Shown: positions 1-11,729, counted from the stretch's first letter. The stretch is 64,000 bases of DNA from Phytophthora sp. 'mugwort' (GCA_033558025.1 JAUCEF010000009.1:3534001-3598000), one strand, 5' to 3'. Translations and numbers: made by a program. Notes: a model not told the origin generated them from the sequence alone.

Positions 1-951
1 TATTGCCCTTAATGGTGTAGCTTCTGTCTGGTTTTGACTGTGATCATCGCTGCAGAATTGAGAATGGGATCTATAGCAGCGGAGGCAGCCCGCTTTGTGT
101 ACTGAGTGGCGATGGTGTGGGCGCGATCACTGCAAGCTACTGCCCCTTTCACGCTTAATCTGAATGGTGCAATCAACGTTATATTTCGACGAGCGCTATA
201 ATCGAATTTGACTTTGTTATTTACATTCGAATATTCGAATAGAGTGTCTAGGTGCATCTGCCACTTCCGGTTTTTAGAAAAGGAATTAAATAACCAAAAT
301 CCTTGGGGGGAGGGGGGGGTAAACTGCTGCTCTCGCGTTAATTTTTTGGTGCTTATTAGCAAACAAACTGGTTTGTGAAGAAGATGTAAGCAGTGCCCCG
401 ACAAATTCGAGCCAGCAATTACGTCGTTCCACCCCCAGAAAGAAGTCGTTCCACGACGTATCCGCGTCCAGAGTGATCGGTGATCAAGCGCCACTGTCGC
501 AACCAAACGTTGCAATCCTCTCGCCTTCCATTCATTTGCGGGTAGTGTTGTTCTTCCGTCAAATTGTTTTGGCCGGGAAAATCGTTTTATATTCTGTTTT
601 GCAGATAAATCCGAGCGATTTTGTCTGACAAAACCGCGAAGCTTCTAGATTTGGAAAAATATCTTGCATTTCGGGTTTCTCACAGATATTTAGACTCTAA
701 TTTTCGATGTCGTACACAGCTTTTGACTTCGCGCCACATCCGAGTTCAACGCACTCTGCATTCTGCACTCACCCCGCGCTGCCGCTGAGGCCGCTAGCAC
801 AAACCCTCGCACAGTGAACATTCATGCTAGACCACCTACACTCACCGCACTGCCGTACGCTCCTGTCCAGGTGCAGACGGGAATCACGTCGCATGAGGTA
901 TGAAGGTCAACGGCACAATGAGGCTAATATATCGCTATCGCTGCAGCTGCC
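1..951. other. Region without a recognisable gene
   Basis: No reading frame here shows a domain I recognise. A 168-codon open frame on the minus strand (9-515) has no supporting motif and crosses a G-rich tract near 305-320. The stretch directly precedes a decayed hAT transposase and may contain the outer part of that element, but I could not find a convincing left terminal repeat. Confidence 0.5.
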
Positions 952-3257
952 ATGCCGTTAGGAAGACCAAGATTACCCATGTGGGGTTATTTTGAAGGTT
1001 TCGAAGCGTCGAAGAATGCTCAGTGTTCAAGCTGCAACGAGATGATCACTAATGCGAAGGTTGAGAAGATGGAATGCCACATCCTGAAGCGCTGCGATAA
1101 ATGGAGTGCGAGAGAGCGGATAGACTACATCAAAGCCGCCGCTTAAAAATTGCAGGGCAAGAAGCATCGCGCAAGCATCGACTCAACGACTTCGAGGGAT
1201 GATTCTGCTGATGGTCCGTTGGGCCAAGACGAGTTCAACAAGATCATCTGCAACCACATTATATTAACACTGAGGCCCATTTCGCGTCGTTGAAGAGGAA
1301 ACCTTTCATGATTCCACGTTAAAGGGCCGGGATCCTGGGCTGAAGATGCCGTCGCGGAAGCTGGTTTCTGGACGCATTCTTACCGAAGCTTTTGAAGAGG
1401 AGAGAGCGAAGCGTAGTGCAAAACGCTTCGAGGCATGCCGTACGTCTGGTTACAGCTAATGTTGGTGCTACATCTGTGAATCATCAAAAGAAATTAACGC
1501 TGTGCTTACGCGCCAAATATGAAGCTAAAGCTCTGGAAGTCTGTTGCAACTGGCGCAGATTCACAGACTGGTGAATACATCGCGGATTTGGTTTTGAAGC
1601 GGTGGATGAGGTGGATGAAGCGGTTGGTAAAAATGGATTTGTCACGGGCGCACTTTTTTTACGGATAATGCGAAGGCGCGCCTTCTAAACCAGCCTCTGC
1701 CCATGGGGAACGCGTACGAGTCGCCATTCTTCGCAGTCAACGCATCCACATTGGCAGAGACAAGTAATTCCATCTCTTGGGGCGTTGGCTCGTCAGAGAT
1801 TCGTGAAGAATTTGCAGAAATTCGGCGATGCAATCAGCGTGGGCAATTCTGGATTCGAAAGGGTTTATCTGTTCTGGCTATGGGGCTCACACGATGAACC
1901 TTCTCCTGCAAGATATCGCCAGGTTGAATTTAGTGAAGGAGGTGATGACGAAAACCTCACGCGTGCCAGATACATTCGAGACCGAAATCTGCTATTAGCG
2001 AGGTTTGACAGCGAGCAAGAAGATGCCGCCAAGCGTCGGGAAGACAAAGGCGTCAACCGGACGCTCAGCCTTCCCGTCATAACCCGCTGGTACTCCGTCT
2101 ACAATTGCCTCGTCAGCGTTATCAAAACCAGAGAGGCGATTGTAGATGTGTTTGAGGACAGTGACTTCGTGGTACAGTACAGGCCGAAACCAAAGCGCTC
2201 GACAAAACATGCCCCCCCCCCTCCCCGAAAGCAAAAGAAAAAGACTGCGTTTGAGAAGGTAGAGGCAACTATCCTAGACAAAGCGTTCTGATCGCTCGGG
2301 AAGAAAGTGATGCAGTCGTTGGCTCCGATCATTGAAAAGCACGGATGTTTGGAAACGGTTGCTCCGGCCGGCATGGTCAACTGGACTTTTGTTGATTTGT
2401 TGAAGCAGTCAATTCACTGCCGGCCGCCATTCTTAGCTGACACAGCCAGCCGCATCCAGGAGTGCATCAAGACACGCTGGGAATTCCTCCACACCGATAC
2501 TATGGCGGTAGCTTTTTTGCTCGACCCGACGAAAGACCCGGACGATTTCGTGGATGACGACTGCGGTGAGGCGCTCGACCACGTTCGTAATGTGTCAGCT
2601 CGGCTTGGTTACAGCCAACAGCAGCAGGAAGATGCTTACCACGAGGCAACTGTTTTCTTGAACCGCAAATTGGATTGGGGGGGGGGGAAGAACGGCTACG
2701 TCAAGGGCGCAATGCGCCACTAAAGTGGTGGTGGTGGTGGGGGGGTGCGAGTGGGAGACGTATTCCAATCTGTTTTGAGTCGCACGCAGGATTTTTACGA
2801 TATCGACTTCATCAGCCGCTGCAGAAAGGAGCTGGAGCATTCACAGCTACATTCATTCCAAGCTGCGGAATGATTGACGGCTAAGAACGTCCAGAAGCTG
2901 GCGTTCGTCTACTCGAACCGCATAAAGAGCAAGGAGCTTCCGCCAGTTCTGTTCAATCAGTCGGTGTTTGAAGATTGCGCCGATGAATACAGCAGCGAAG
3001 ACGACGCATGGGGCGAAGACATCGCCCCATTCCTCAATTGTGATGCAGAACAGAGCATCGAGGATGAAGACGAAGATGACGAAGGGGTGGGAGAGGACGA
3101 AGAGGTCTCGGTGGATAACTGTTACGAATACTGCATTTCGCAACTGAAGCGATACCGCATCTTACGCGATACACCCCAAAATAGACCAATCAGAATCAAT
3201 AATAGTGCGCACTCATTATCGCATGTTAAGAAATACACAGGAAATTTTACTGACTGA
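952..3257 (+). pseudogene. Decayed hAT-family transposase with BED zinc finger
   Basis: A broken hAT transposase spread over several open segments. Codons from the ATG at 952 to 1146 encode a BED-type finger: an aromatic start (WGYF), a CxxC pair (CSSC) and a downstream H-x4-C (HILKRC). The segment 1785-2291 carries the hAT-like TRWYSVYNCL motif. An in-frame TGA at 2289-2291 separates it from 2307-2723, which continues in the same frame and contains an LLDP motif typical of hAT cores. After poly-G tracts near 2677 and 2739, the segment 2874-3257 has the C-terminal dimerisation-like motif (NVQKLAFVYSNR) followed by an acidic tail. The order of motifs matches a full-length transposase, but stops and frame changes make it non-functional. 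Assignment to hAT is by motif recognition only. Confidence 0.75.
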
Positions 3258-3324
3258 CTGTTATTTTCGGATGGAGCCCGTACCTCCACGGGGTCAGTCC
3301 CGATAACGAGGTCCTGGTCGGAAG

Positions 3325-3759
3325 ATGAACCAACACGGACTGAACGGTGCGACCGTCGAGAAGAAGCTAGCCATTCTCGACTGTCTTGAACTGACGGGTA
3401 TGCGCCCCACCATAGACAGATTTTACCACTCACTTGACAAGCAGTTTTACTTGCCAAAACGGCAAATTCTGCGCTGGCGGCGCGAGCGCAGCAAGCTCGA
3501 GGCTGCAGCGGCTAAAGGAAGAAGCGGACATCAAAAACTTCAAGCCGTTGGAGTCGGTACCGTCCTTGCTAGTGCTGTAGAGGTGGGGTTGTTGTCTGGG
3601 TTAACGATCTTCGAAGCGAAGGTATCCCTGTATCGACACAGATGGTATGCAATTCTCGAACATCAACTTTTAGCGATATCCCTACCCTATGTACATGTGG
3701 TATGCCTGTTAACATGCGAAATGCGATACGACGACGAAGACGAATACTCTCAAGAGTAG
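3325..3759 (+). pseudogene. N-terminal fragment of a pogo-like DDE transposase
   Basis: An ATG-started frame of 144 codons. Its first 80 or so residues look like the DNA-binding N-terminus of oomycete pogo/Tc1-type transposases: EKKLAILDCLE, a helix-turn-helix spacing, then LPKRQILRWRRER and a short basic GRSGHQKL stretch followed by GVGT. The DDE catalytic region is absent downstream and the reading becomes non-matching after about residue 80. I read it as a truncated copy placed just after the hAT remnant. It could instead be an unrelated small DNA-binding ORF. Confidence 0.5.
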
Positions 3760-3898
3760 GCCCGATTTGCATGGTACTGGCTCACGCTAAGGTCCCAGGT
3801 TTCAGTTCATTCACATGCTACCACTTTTGTACTATTTTCCTTGCTCCTGCGTTGCTGCAGTGCGGCTTCGTGGTGATCCTCCATTTCCATGGAACCGT

Positions 3899-3975
3899 GG
3901 TTTTGCCGCGGATTAATCCGGATTAATCTGACAAAATTGGAAATTTAATTGGTTTTTAGAAGCCGCGGCAGAACC
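3899..3975. repeat. Short inverted repeat with hAT-like ends
   Basis: A 13-bp arm GGTTTTGCCGCGG at 3899-3911 pairs, with one mismatch, with CCGCGGCAGAACC at 3963-3975. Between them is AT-rich sequence with an ATTAATCCGG direct duplication. The outer bases (GTTGG/CCAAC-type) resemble the ends of the inverted repeat at 34356-34416, which also lies beside a hAT remnant. Probably a pair of terminal repeats left after internal deletion of a small non-autonomous element. Confidence 0.55.
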
Positions 3976-5442
3976 AACACTATTTACGGGTGTTTCTTGC
4001 TAGCATTTGATTAACAGCCGAAGCGTTGGAGCGTGAACAAGATCAAAAAAAAAACCTCAGTCGGATTCAGACTCTACCAGGCGAACACAGCTTGGGGGGG
4101 GGGAAGTCGATCAATGTTGACGCGCGCTACGAAGAAATTCGAGTGCCGTACCCCGAAGAACGTAACTTCCGGATATGCAGCGAGAAGCGTTCACTAGGCC
4201 CATATCCAATCTGCACGATGTTCCTCCTCTTCCGTTTCAGGTTGATTCATACCGACACTGCTGGGACGTGAACTTGTTCACGACGTAACAATGGGCGAGT
4301 CACAGCCCTGGACTGAGTCTGAGGAGCCTGTAGCTCCCTATCGGCTACTTGTCGGGCTGCAAGTTGTCGCGGTGTTGGCTTCCGCTGACTTGAGACGTGG
4401 TAGAGTCGTCTCGTCGCGAGGTTCGAGCTACTGGAGATGGTTCATGATGTTCCCATGCGTACGGGGGAATCCCCATCGCTGGAAACGTGTCGTCATCTAC
4501 AGACGCGAATTCCTCGTCATCAGGTCGGGGCTTTTGGGCTTGCGAGGAATTCAGAATCACCCTGTTGATGTTATTGATGGCAAACTTGAGCTCCATCTGA
4601 CGCTCATCCAGCGTCGACTGGTTTGAATTACTCAGTGGCACTGACCCTCGTGGCCTCCGACGTACCTGTAAATGCTCGAGCTGCTCCTCTGATTCTCGGA
4701 TACGTGCTCTGTACTTCCGCAACAGCGCTGACTCGCCCAGCCCTTCGTTGACGACCACCCGATTGCGTACTCGTCAGGCCCGACTTGCAAACGTCAACGT
4801 GCTGTGAGTCTCTGCTAAGCACTCGACCGATGGGGAGGCAGTACAGAACAACTCATCCAAATATTTATTCTTGAGCATTGACGTGAGTGACGGACGAGTG
4901 CTGCTCATCGTGGCTGAGGCTGGAGGAGTCTGAGGCATCGGATTCGGAATAATTAGAGCTTAGCTGGACTGTCGTGCTCCGCATCCTCTTCATGCTCAGT
5001 TCATCTTACTCTTCTTTCGTCTCTGCAAGGTCTTCGTCATTATCTGTGAGATGTCGAGACGACGACGTTGAGAGCGGCAGAGATTTGGTGCTTGCACTGC
5101 CACCACTACCGATCAGTGTCTTGTTTGACGTTGGCAGAGCTACCAGAGTGGACAAGTCGAGGACGGGCATGGCCACCGTCCTTCCAAACTGTGGACGAGG
5201 ACAAACGCGTGTTATGCCGTGAACAGAAGTCCGAGGTGGCTTTTCATTTTAAAGGCGAGGCCAAGGGATTTTCGACAGACAAAATGGAGGCTCATTGTCC
5301 TGCTGCGTTGACTGCAACCCGTCTGATCCAAAAAGATAGCATGCAAATTAATACTTAATACACGTACTACCGGTAGTAGTCGATTGTGTTTGCCTGCTTC
5401 ACTCACAAGAACCCAAAAACTCACATGCAGTAATGCCCTTGC
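3976..5442. other. Intergenic region with one unrecognised minus-strand ORF
   Basis: The longest candidate is a minus-strand frame at 4345-4758 (137 codons). Its N-terminal part is rich in Arg, Glu and Leu and could form a short coiled coil (RKYRARIRESEEQLEHLQ), and it has an acidic, proline-containing C-terminal half. I do not recognise it; it could be a fragment of a retroelement gag or of a host gene. A poly-A tract (4047-4056) and poly-G tract (4094-4102) interrupt other frames. No RNA gene or clear transposon end was seen. Confidence 0.4.
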
Positions 5443-6664
5443 TCATTCTTCCGTGAGTGTGAACTGTGAGCCCACAGCCATACTCTCCCAGCGAACCGCG
5501 ACGAACAGAACTTCGCGCAGCCAGAGCGTGGTGGTGGCAGTCCCGCCGAAGTGGAACAGACAATTCTTGGGCTCCTTCGGAACATTGTAAAACAGTACCC
5601 AAATGTCCTTGTCGATCCATACCTCAGAGGACATCAATTCGAGCTTTGCACTTGGATCTACACGAGGTTTAGATATGCCGTCGATAGTCACCTCTTCGAA
5701 GTGCACAAGGTCCTTATCAATAGACCGAAAAAGCAGCAGATACCCCTCTGCGATCTGCCTCCTCGCAATCAAAAACACTGTTTTGACTACTCGAGTGCTG
5801 TCTGCTGGTGTAGTGATGCGTCGGTAGAAAAGGATCGTGTCAGCGTCGATATGCTGCAGCACATGAAAGTGCACATCCAAAGCTGAGCCGTAGATCTTCG
5901 AAAACTCCACCGGGTTGGAGAATATTGACCAGCTTCGCTGCAGCAAGTCGCGAGGTGCGAGAGCAAACTGTTTCTGCAACGCGAACTTCAGGGTGCGTCC
6001 GTGAACCTCGCGCTGGTCCGTCCATCCCAACACACGAGCACCGGTGCTTAGTTTCTCCGGGCTACGGGCAAACCGAAGCACGTCGTTCGTTGTATCACTG
6101 ACCAAATTAGTATACGCCGCAGTAGGTAGCGGACGAATACGGTACTGCAGAAACGAGGAGTCCCCGGGCAGCGGCGCTTTGGCCGCCTCGGAGGCGTCCA
6201 GCAACTGGCCCATGCGGCTCTCGACCTTCATGTGATACGCATTGAGCTGGTATAGCCGGTCATTCTCCTGTTGGTACCACTTCTTGAGCTCTGTGGCCTG
6301 CAGGTACTTTTGCATGGTTGGCGTCTGCGACCCGGCGGGGGGAGCCGCGCTACTTTCCTCTTCGTCCTGTAAGTTGCTGCTGCCTCCCGAAACCATCATG
6401 GCTGCGTATTGCTTGTCCAACGCATCCAGCTCGCGTCGAAGGTTCTCGAGCGTCGTCTGCCGCGAAAGACTCGATCAGCACCACAAAAATGACGCACACA
6501 CTCGGATCACCGGCACACAAGCCTGCAACATTGTAAGCGGAACGTACGAGCTTCTTCTTGTACGACTTTTGGACGTACTCGCGGTGCTTAAGGCGCTTGC
6601 GCTCCGAAAGCTTGGCGGCGACGACGGCGGCGATGTCGTCCGGGCTGCCGGCTGGTGGCTCCAT
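5443..6664 (-). CDS. bZIP-like protein with conserved oomycete-type C-terminal region
   Basis: Two exons on the minus strand: 6664-6548 (ATG at 6664-6662) and 6456-5443, with a GT-AG intron of 91 bp; predicted 376 residues. The intron falls exactly inside the basic/leucine-zipper region. Residues 18-39 are strongly basic (KLSERKRLKHREYVQKSYKKK) and, after splicing, continue into a heptad-like helix TTLENLRRELDALDKQ. The remaining 300 residues align by eye with the C-terminal part of the gene at 8441-9847: shared pattern of W, F and R positions, ending in an EVW/EIW block and a final VRWE/LRWEMAV motif. The basic region lacks the usual Asn...Arg pair of canonical bZIPs. Likely a nuclear transcription regulator; the C-terminal region's role is unknown to me. 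Confidence 0.8.
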
Positions 6665-8440
6665 TGCCACACCACACACACACAAAGTCTGAACTGCTCT
6701 CACCGAATCACGGCAAAAATGATAGTGACGCCTTCCGTAAACAAAACATTCATTTTGAATTTCGACTTCAGAGGTGCAAGTACATGTTGAAGTGAAGTCA
6801 CGCCGAGAAGCAATTTACTACCTGGCCATTTGTTAAGATACTTAATATCAGCACCCACCTTGCTGGAGGTGACGCTAGCTGTGTCGCTGGGTGACAGGCT
6901 CGCCGGCGAGCAATGCTGCACCCGGCGCACGCGAACGAGCAGCACTTTGCACGCGACGCCGGTCACGACGACTTCGCAGTCGGGGTGGCGGCGATGGCGA
7001 TCAGTGCTTCGCAGGCGGTACGTGCGCACATCGCAGCGATCTGATGTAGTTTGGTATTGGTCGTGGGGGGGGGGACAGCAACTGAGCAAGAAGACGGCGA
7101 GCGATGAGTTCTGCATCGTGGGAGGTTGGAATTAATTTGCTGTTCTGATGCGTGGTGCCCAGCTAGGCGGAGCCAAGCGGCGCAAAGAAGATATCTCGGC
7201 GATTTATAGTTCGATAAGTGCTAACTATACTGTACTCGTTCTATGCATATCATCCCCGCGGATGCTTACAAAGACAGCAGCACGACTAGACAATTGCTCC
7301 TGGTCGAGAGCATGATAAACTGATAACCTCTTTATTGGGATTGCGGCAGCAGTGCCACAGTCGCTGCGTGCAGATCATGATAGATTCCGGGAGCTCAATC
7401 CAGTCACCAGGAAGGAATCCGACCTGCTGATAGCGCCTAGGTTTTCCCCAACGATTGTGCCGCGCAATAGGAGAGCTTACTTCGAGCGTCCAACGCTCTG
7501 CTCGCTCCGGGGGGGGGGGGGGGGGGGGGAGGGGGGGGGGGGCGCGCTCTATGGCTGTACGACCCAACGCTTGGAGACGCGTTGCCTCATGTTTTCCTTT
7601 ACAGAGAGTACTAGAGACGAGGTGTCGTCGTCAACGGGTGCATCGACTTCAGAGTGCACAACATGTCCTACAAGATGGTAGTGTGGCAACATTGTCGGCT
7701 TGGATCGGGAACGTGTAGCTGTAGGCTTATACATATGATAAATACCTTTTGGAGGAAATGCGATGCAAGTTTGATTATAGCTCAGAGCTTGGAACGTCGA
7801 GTGACCAAAGGTGTATGCTGTCCAAAGAACAAGGCATGGGGATGGTGGCAAATAGTACAAGTGGTTGCATCCAGAGGATGCCAGCACGAACCGAGTTGCT
7901 CACGCTCGCTAGTGAGTAAGCGTTGCGCTGACAACGCTGCGACCAAGTGAAAGAGATTCAGAATGGAAATTTACTTGGTTTGTGCAAGATTTTATCAAGC
8001 CGGTGCCTCTTGGCTGGGCTCTTCGTTCTGAGGGCCCTCTCGGTTCCTGACTGAAGACGTATATGCATGCTGGACTGTATACATGTACTCTCCTCTTCGG
8101 TGGTCGCATGTTCGCTATCGCAGTTTACTGACGGACGACCGTATCCGCCAAAAAAGACCGTCGAGCTGGAGCGGAAGTCTCGTCACCGTAAGACTGTGTT
8201 GAGTTGTTAAACGTTGCGACTAAGTGACTGAAGGGCTGCTCGCAGTAACTTTAATGCGCGCATGCAGCAGTCTACATGGCGCTCTCCGACTTGATTATTC
8301 CTAACGCCTTCCAAGGGACTTCAACGACAGCGTTTCCCGATTTTTACGCCACAAAAGGAATTTCGGTCGTCACTGACTCGTCAGCAGCTCTGGCTCATCT
8401 CGCCTGAATCCTCTCGCCACTTTGGCTTTTGCTTTCCGAA
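6665..8440. other. Divergent intergenic region between two bZIP-like genes
   Basis: This 1.8-kb stretch lies between the start codons of two divergently transcribed bZIP-like genes and probably contains both promoters. A minus-strand ATG frame of 138 codons (6700-7116) ends only 36 bp upstream of the downstream start. It shows no domain I recognise and may be an upstream ORF or chance. A very long G tract sits at 7509-7542. Otherwise I see no gene. Confidence 0.45.
7509..7542 (+). repeat. Homopolymeric G tract (G21-A-G12)
   Basis: Thirty-three guanines interrupted by one A at 7530. Such a tract can form G-quadruplexes and is prone to length error in both replication and sequencing. It lies in the shared upstream region of two bZIP-like genes, about 850 bp from one start codon and 900 bp from the other. 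Confidence 0.9.
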
Positions 8441-9847
8441 ATGCAGGCGGGTTATTCACTGGAGCCGGAGCTCGAGCCTCTGGATGCGACGCGTCCGAGC
8501 ACCTGCGACGACGACACCCAGCTCAGCGACTTCCTGTCCTTCGTGGACACTTTCCCAGCAGACAGCGAACAGCTACTGGGTGAGAACAAAAGCAAGACAT
8601 CGAACGCTACAGACGCTGGCGTCCCCGTCGTCGACCTCCTTGACGCTGCTGCTGGAGCATCGATCGCTATCGCGCCGCAGTCGAAAGAGGAGCGACGTCG
8701 CGACGCCAGTCGCCTGAAAGACCGGAACAAGTACCTTAGGAAAAAGGTTAGTAACGTCAAGAAGGTCCCTCCCTGCTTTAGTCGAAGCTGACGTGACATT
8801 CGTTGCAGGAGAAAATCCCTAAGCTTCAAGCGGAAGTGCAGCAGCTCACCAAGATACTCGTGAACTACGAGAGCGGACGAGCCCTTGAGGCTCGAGTGGA
8901 GCCTTCTCTGGCGGGGAAGAACAAGAAGGAGCAGCAGCTTCTGCAACTCTCCCACGAGAAGAACGAGCTGCTGGTCGAGAACGCTCAGCTTCGCAAACAG
9001 TTCCACCGCGCCACGGCTCTCGCGACCAACCTGCAGCAGATGCTCAACAATGAGCACAAGCTGTATCTAGCCAACTCGTCGTATTTCCTCGTGCTCAAAC
9101 CACTCACAACTCCTGACTGTCAGAGGGAGTTGAGGAGGTCGCTGGGTGTCATTATGCCAAGCTATGGCGTGGTTAAGAGCATCAACCGAGCACGTGAAAT
9201 CTGTGGCTGGAACGAGAAGCGCTTGACTGAACGATCGGATTTTCACAACTTGAAGTCGAAGCTGATCCGCGGCAAGTCGGCTCGGTTCGTCTTTAATCAG
9301 ACGTGGGAAGTCTTCCTGGACCCGTTCCGAACCGAGAAGTTGTTCGCGCCGATCATGAATGTCCGTTGCCGCCTTGTGCAGCGTGTGGACGATGACAACG
9401 CTCTCTTCTGTTACGATCATGCTGCCTCGCGTGTCTTATCCGAGAAGACGGACATTCCTTCAGCGAGTACGATGGCTCTAGTTACTCGAGTCTCCACTGG
9501 GACTGGCCATCTTATCATCACTCGCGGACTTCGGCGTGGGAGTGTGGAAGTACAAGATTTGCTTCGATCAGCAGCTACGGACCACAGGCATGAAATTTGG
9601 CTGGAGACGCTGACGTGGTAGGTCTCCGTTCGATTTCGCTCTATGTCCTGTACCTTTGGGCTAAACTTACTATTGACAATGGACACGCAGGATCCAGTTC
9701 GAGCAGCGCGGACAGGACTGCGAGGTGACCATCGGTGGAGTCACGCCGGCGCTCCGCCAGAGCTCCTACTTCTGGATGGTCGAGTGCGTTCAACTGGCAC
9801 TTCGGTGGGAAATGGCTGTGTTTGGCCCGCGGTTTAGAGCGACGTAG
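8441..9847 (+). CDS. bZIP-like protein with conserved oomycete-type C-terminal region
   Basis: Three exons: 8441-8746, 8809-9617 and 9691-9847; both introns are GT-AG (62 and 73 bp) and the spliced product is 423 residues. An acidic, Ser/Asp-rich N-terminus (residues 1-80) precedes a basic stretch at about 85-103 (EERRRDASRLKDRNKYLRKK) that is interrupted by intron 1. It continues into a leucine-spaced coiled coil, with a second coiled coil at about 140-185 (KNELLVENAQLRKQ). The C-terminal 230 residues match the paralogue at 5443-6664, including the final EIWLETLTW and LALRWEMAVFG blocks; exon 3 restores this ending past an in-frame TAG. Start is the first ATG, since upstream in-frame codons lack one. 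Probable DNA-binding regulator, diverged from its neighbour and divergently transcribed. Confidence 0.82.
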
Positions 9848-10601
9848 CGGCGAGCAGCTTGGCACCAACCCAAAGACAGAAGGAGAGGCGTGTGAAGGTA
9901 AATCGAAAGCAGTTGATGCAGAAGACAGAAGCTGGTGTAGCAAGTAGGAAGCTTATATACTTTTTATGGCAGCGTTTGTTGGTATACCAAATTGGCAGTG
10001 GATAGCCAGGAAGTATTGGTGCCGCGCCATCTGAAGCTTAATCAAAGAGCGGGAGGAGCTGGTCACAGGCGAGTACATGCTTTAAACATTCCATGTTAAG
10101 CAGGCTCATCTCGGACGGACGCCCCAAGTTTCTTTTCTTATTGAGCTCCAAAAGGTAAGAGCTAGAGTCCGTGTTGGCGTTCGTCGACGAAATTGAGCAA
10201 GGGTGGAAACATCGACGGAACATCAGATACCTATGAGAGCATTCCTCCGCGTTTTGCGATTGGCAATCACTACGGCAAGCGGCCCGAAGGTCGGCACTAC
10301 TTTTGCTGGTACGGTTCAATCTTAAACGCTTCAACGGATTTCCGCAGCTAGCGTCTTCATGGATTCAATTTGTATACTTGGAATCACGGCGAGGTGACTT
10401 GCAGCGGGATCTTCGCTACACAGTGCAGTATCGCGGACTTCAGGATGACGGAGTTTGAGAAATGATCGGCTCGGGACTACGCTTCTCCTTAACTGAGTCC
10501 TCATTGTGTTAATATAAAATTAACTGTTCTGCTTCGTGTGTAGCTATAGCTGTACAGTTCCAGCACTAAGCGATAAATAATATGCCTGCAGTCGCCGCTC
10601 A
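9848..10601. other. Intergenic region, no confident gene
   Basis: Lies between the 3' ends of the bZIP-like gene and the first arrestin-fold gene. A minus-strand frame (10038-10334, 98 codons) ends in LACDQLLPLFD, faintly like the beginning of a glycolipid-transfer-protein domain. It is too short and isolated to call. Confidence 0.4.
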
Positions 10602-11729
10602 TTACACCGCCGCCATGGCCTGAGGGAGAATGAAGACGGGCTGAGCCACAAAACTGTCACCTTCGACCTCATCGTAAACTCGGCTAGGGCTCCACGGCAT
10701 CATTACTTGCAAGTCAGAACCTTCCTGTCCAGGAACCACAACGATCACAGTAGCTCCATCCACTGACACCGGTGGAGCCCCGACTTGACGCAGAATAATC
10801 ACCGGTAGCTCTACCTTGACGCTCTTGCTGAGCACGAACCGGCACTTGACTTCCAGTCGATACTGCCATCGAACAAATGCAGCACAGTTCGTGGGGGCAA
10901 CCGGTCGTCCACTGGCGTCGTCAATGAGCGGCAAGTAGAGCATCTCATCCAATAGCTGGCCCGCTGCCACGCCAGGGAAATCTTGCGTGCATACAACACG
11001 CGTGCCCTTACTCGGCCGGCGGTTTGGCAGCTCCACGGTCAGATCCTCGTATAGCAGCACAGAGATGTTGTGCATGTCGCGAGACGAATAGTTACTGATG
11101 CGTGCCTGCAGCGACAACGTCGAGCCGGAGACGTGGACATCGCTGTCCAGGCTCGCCGACACTTCGCAGACGCCCTTGGACTTGATTAAGCTCAGCAATC
11201 GCACCTCGTCTGACGACGACTTTTGTAGTGAACGCACCGGATGACACAGTGGCGGTGGGTACACAGCGAGGTCGTGCGAGGTCTCCAGATCTGCCACTAG
11301 CTTGCCTTGTAGGCCCAGTCGAGCCTTAATGGTGTACGACACACTGGCATTCACTTCGCGCATGGTCCCGGCAAAGCCCTCCGTCACACGAAACACAGGT
11401 GGCAGTGTGTCGTCCAGCTGGTAGCGGAAGCGGAAGCGGTACTCGCCAGGCTCGAGTGCGCTGGGCATGGAATCAACAAGCGGGATCCGCTCGCACAAGA
11501 ATTCGTCGCGCATGTTGCAGTTGGAAAGCGTGTGGTTGGCGCCTTCCAACCATGCGATTGTCTCGGCGCCCTCAACGTGCATAGAAAACTCCTTGTACTC
11601 GATGGGCCGCGAGATTAGCAGCACCAGTTGACCTTGCACCAAATCGCCGGCGGCGTAGCTCTCGCGGTGCAGCATCACGCGGATGTGGCCCTTGACTCCG
11701 ATGCCTAAGCACCTGGCCACCTTCCCCAT
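10602..11729 (-). CDS. Arrestin-fold protein (copy 1, intronless)
   Basis: A single exon of 375 residues. The ATG at 11729-11727 is chosen because the paralogues begin with the same MGKVAR block; the open frame extends upstream but only with a GTG. The N-terminal arrestin sheet shows HRESYAAGDLVQGQLVLLIS, then an ExxxW motif (ETIAWLEG) and FRFRYQLDDTLPPVF. The C-terminal arrestin domain starts near residue 200 (VCEVSASLDSDVHVSGSTL), with LLYEDLTVEL and a CTQDFPGV block shared with copies 2 and 4. Arrestin-domain proteins act as membrane-trafficking and receptor or ubiquitin-ligase adaptors in other eukaryotes; I see no PPxY ligase-binding motif. First of a minus-strand paralogue cluster. Confidence 0.85.
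   Translation of the reverse strand: MGKVARCLGIGVKGHIRVMLHRESYAAGDLVQGQLVLLISRPIEYKEFSMHVEGAETIAWLEGANHTLSNCNMRDEFLCERIPLVDSMPSALEPGEYRFRFRYQLDDTLPPVFRVTEGFAGTMREVNASVSYTIKARLGLQGKLVADLETSHDLAVYPPPLCHPVRSLQKSSSDEVRLLSLIKSKGVCEVSASLDSDVHVSGSTLSLQARISNYSSRDMHNISVLLYEDLTVELPNRRPSKGTRVVCTQDFPGVAAGQLLDEMLYLPLIDDASGRPVAPTNCAAFVRWQYRLEVKCRFVLSKSVKVELPVIILRQVGAPPVSVDGATVIVVVPGQEGSDLQVMMPWSPSRVYDEVEGDSFVAQPVFILPQAMAAV

Noticed and set aside
9..515. Minus-strand open frame of 168 codons
   Set aside because: No domain, crosses a poly-G tract, and composition is unlike neighbouring genes; likely chance.
6700..7116. ATG-started 138-codon minus-strand frame just upstream of a bZIP-like gene
   Set aside because: No recognisable motif and no splice path that joins it in frame to the downstream gene; kept only as a note in the intergenic entry.
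10038..10334. Possible start of a glycolipid-transfer-like domain (LACDQLLPLFD)
   Set aside because: The similarity covers about 15 residues and the frame stops at once; no continuation found by splicing.
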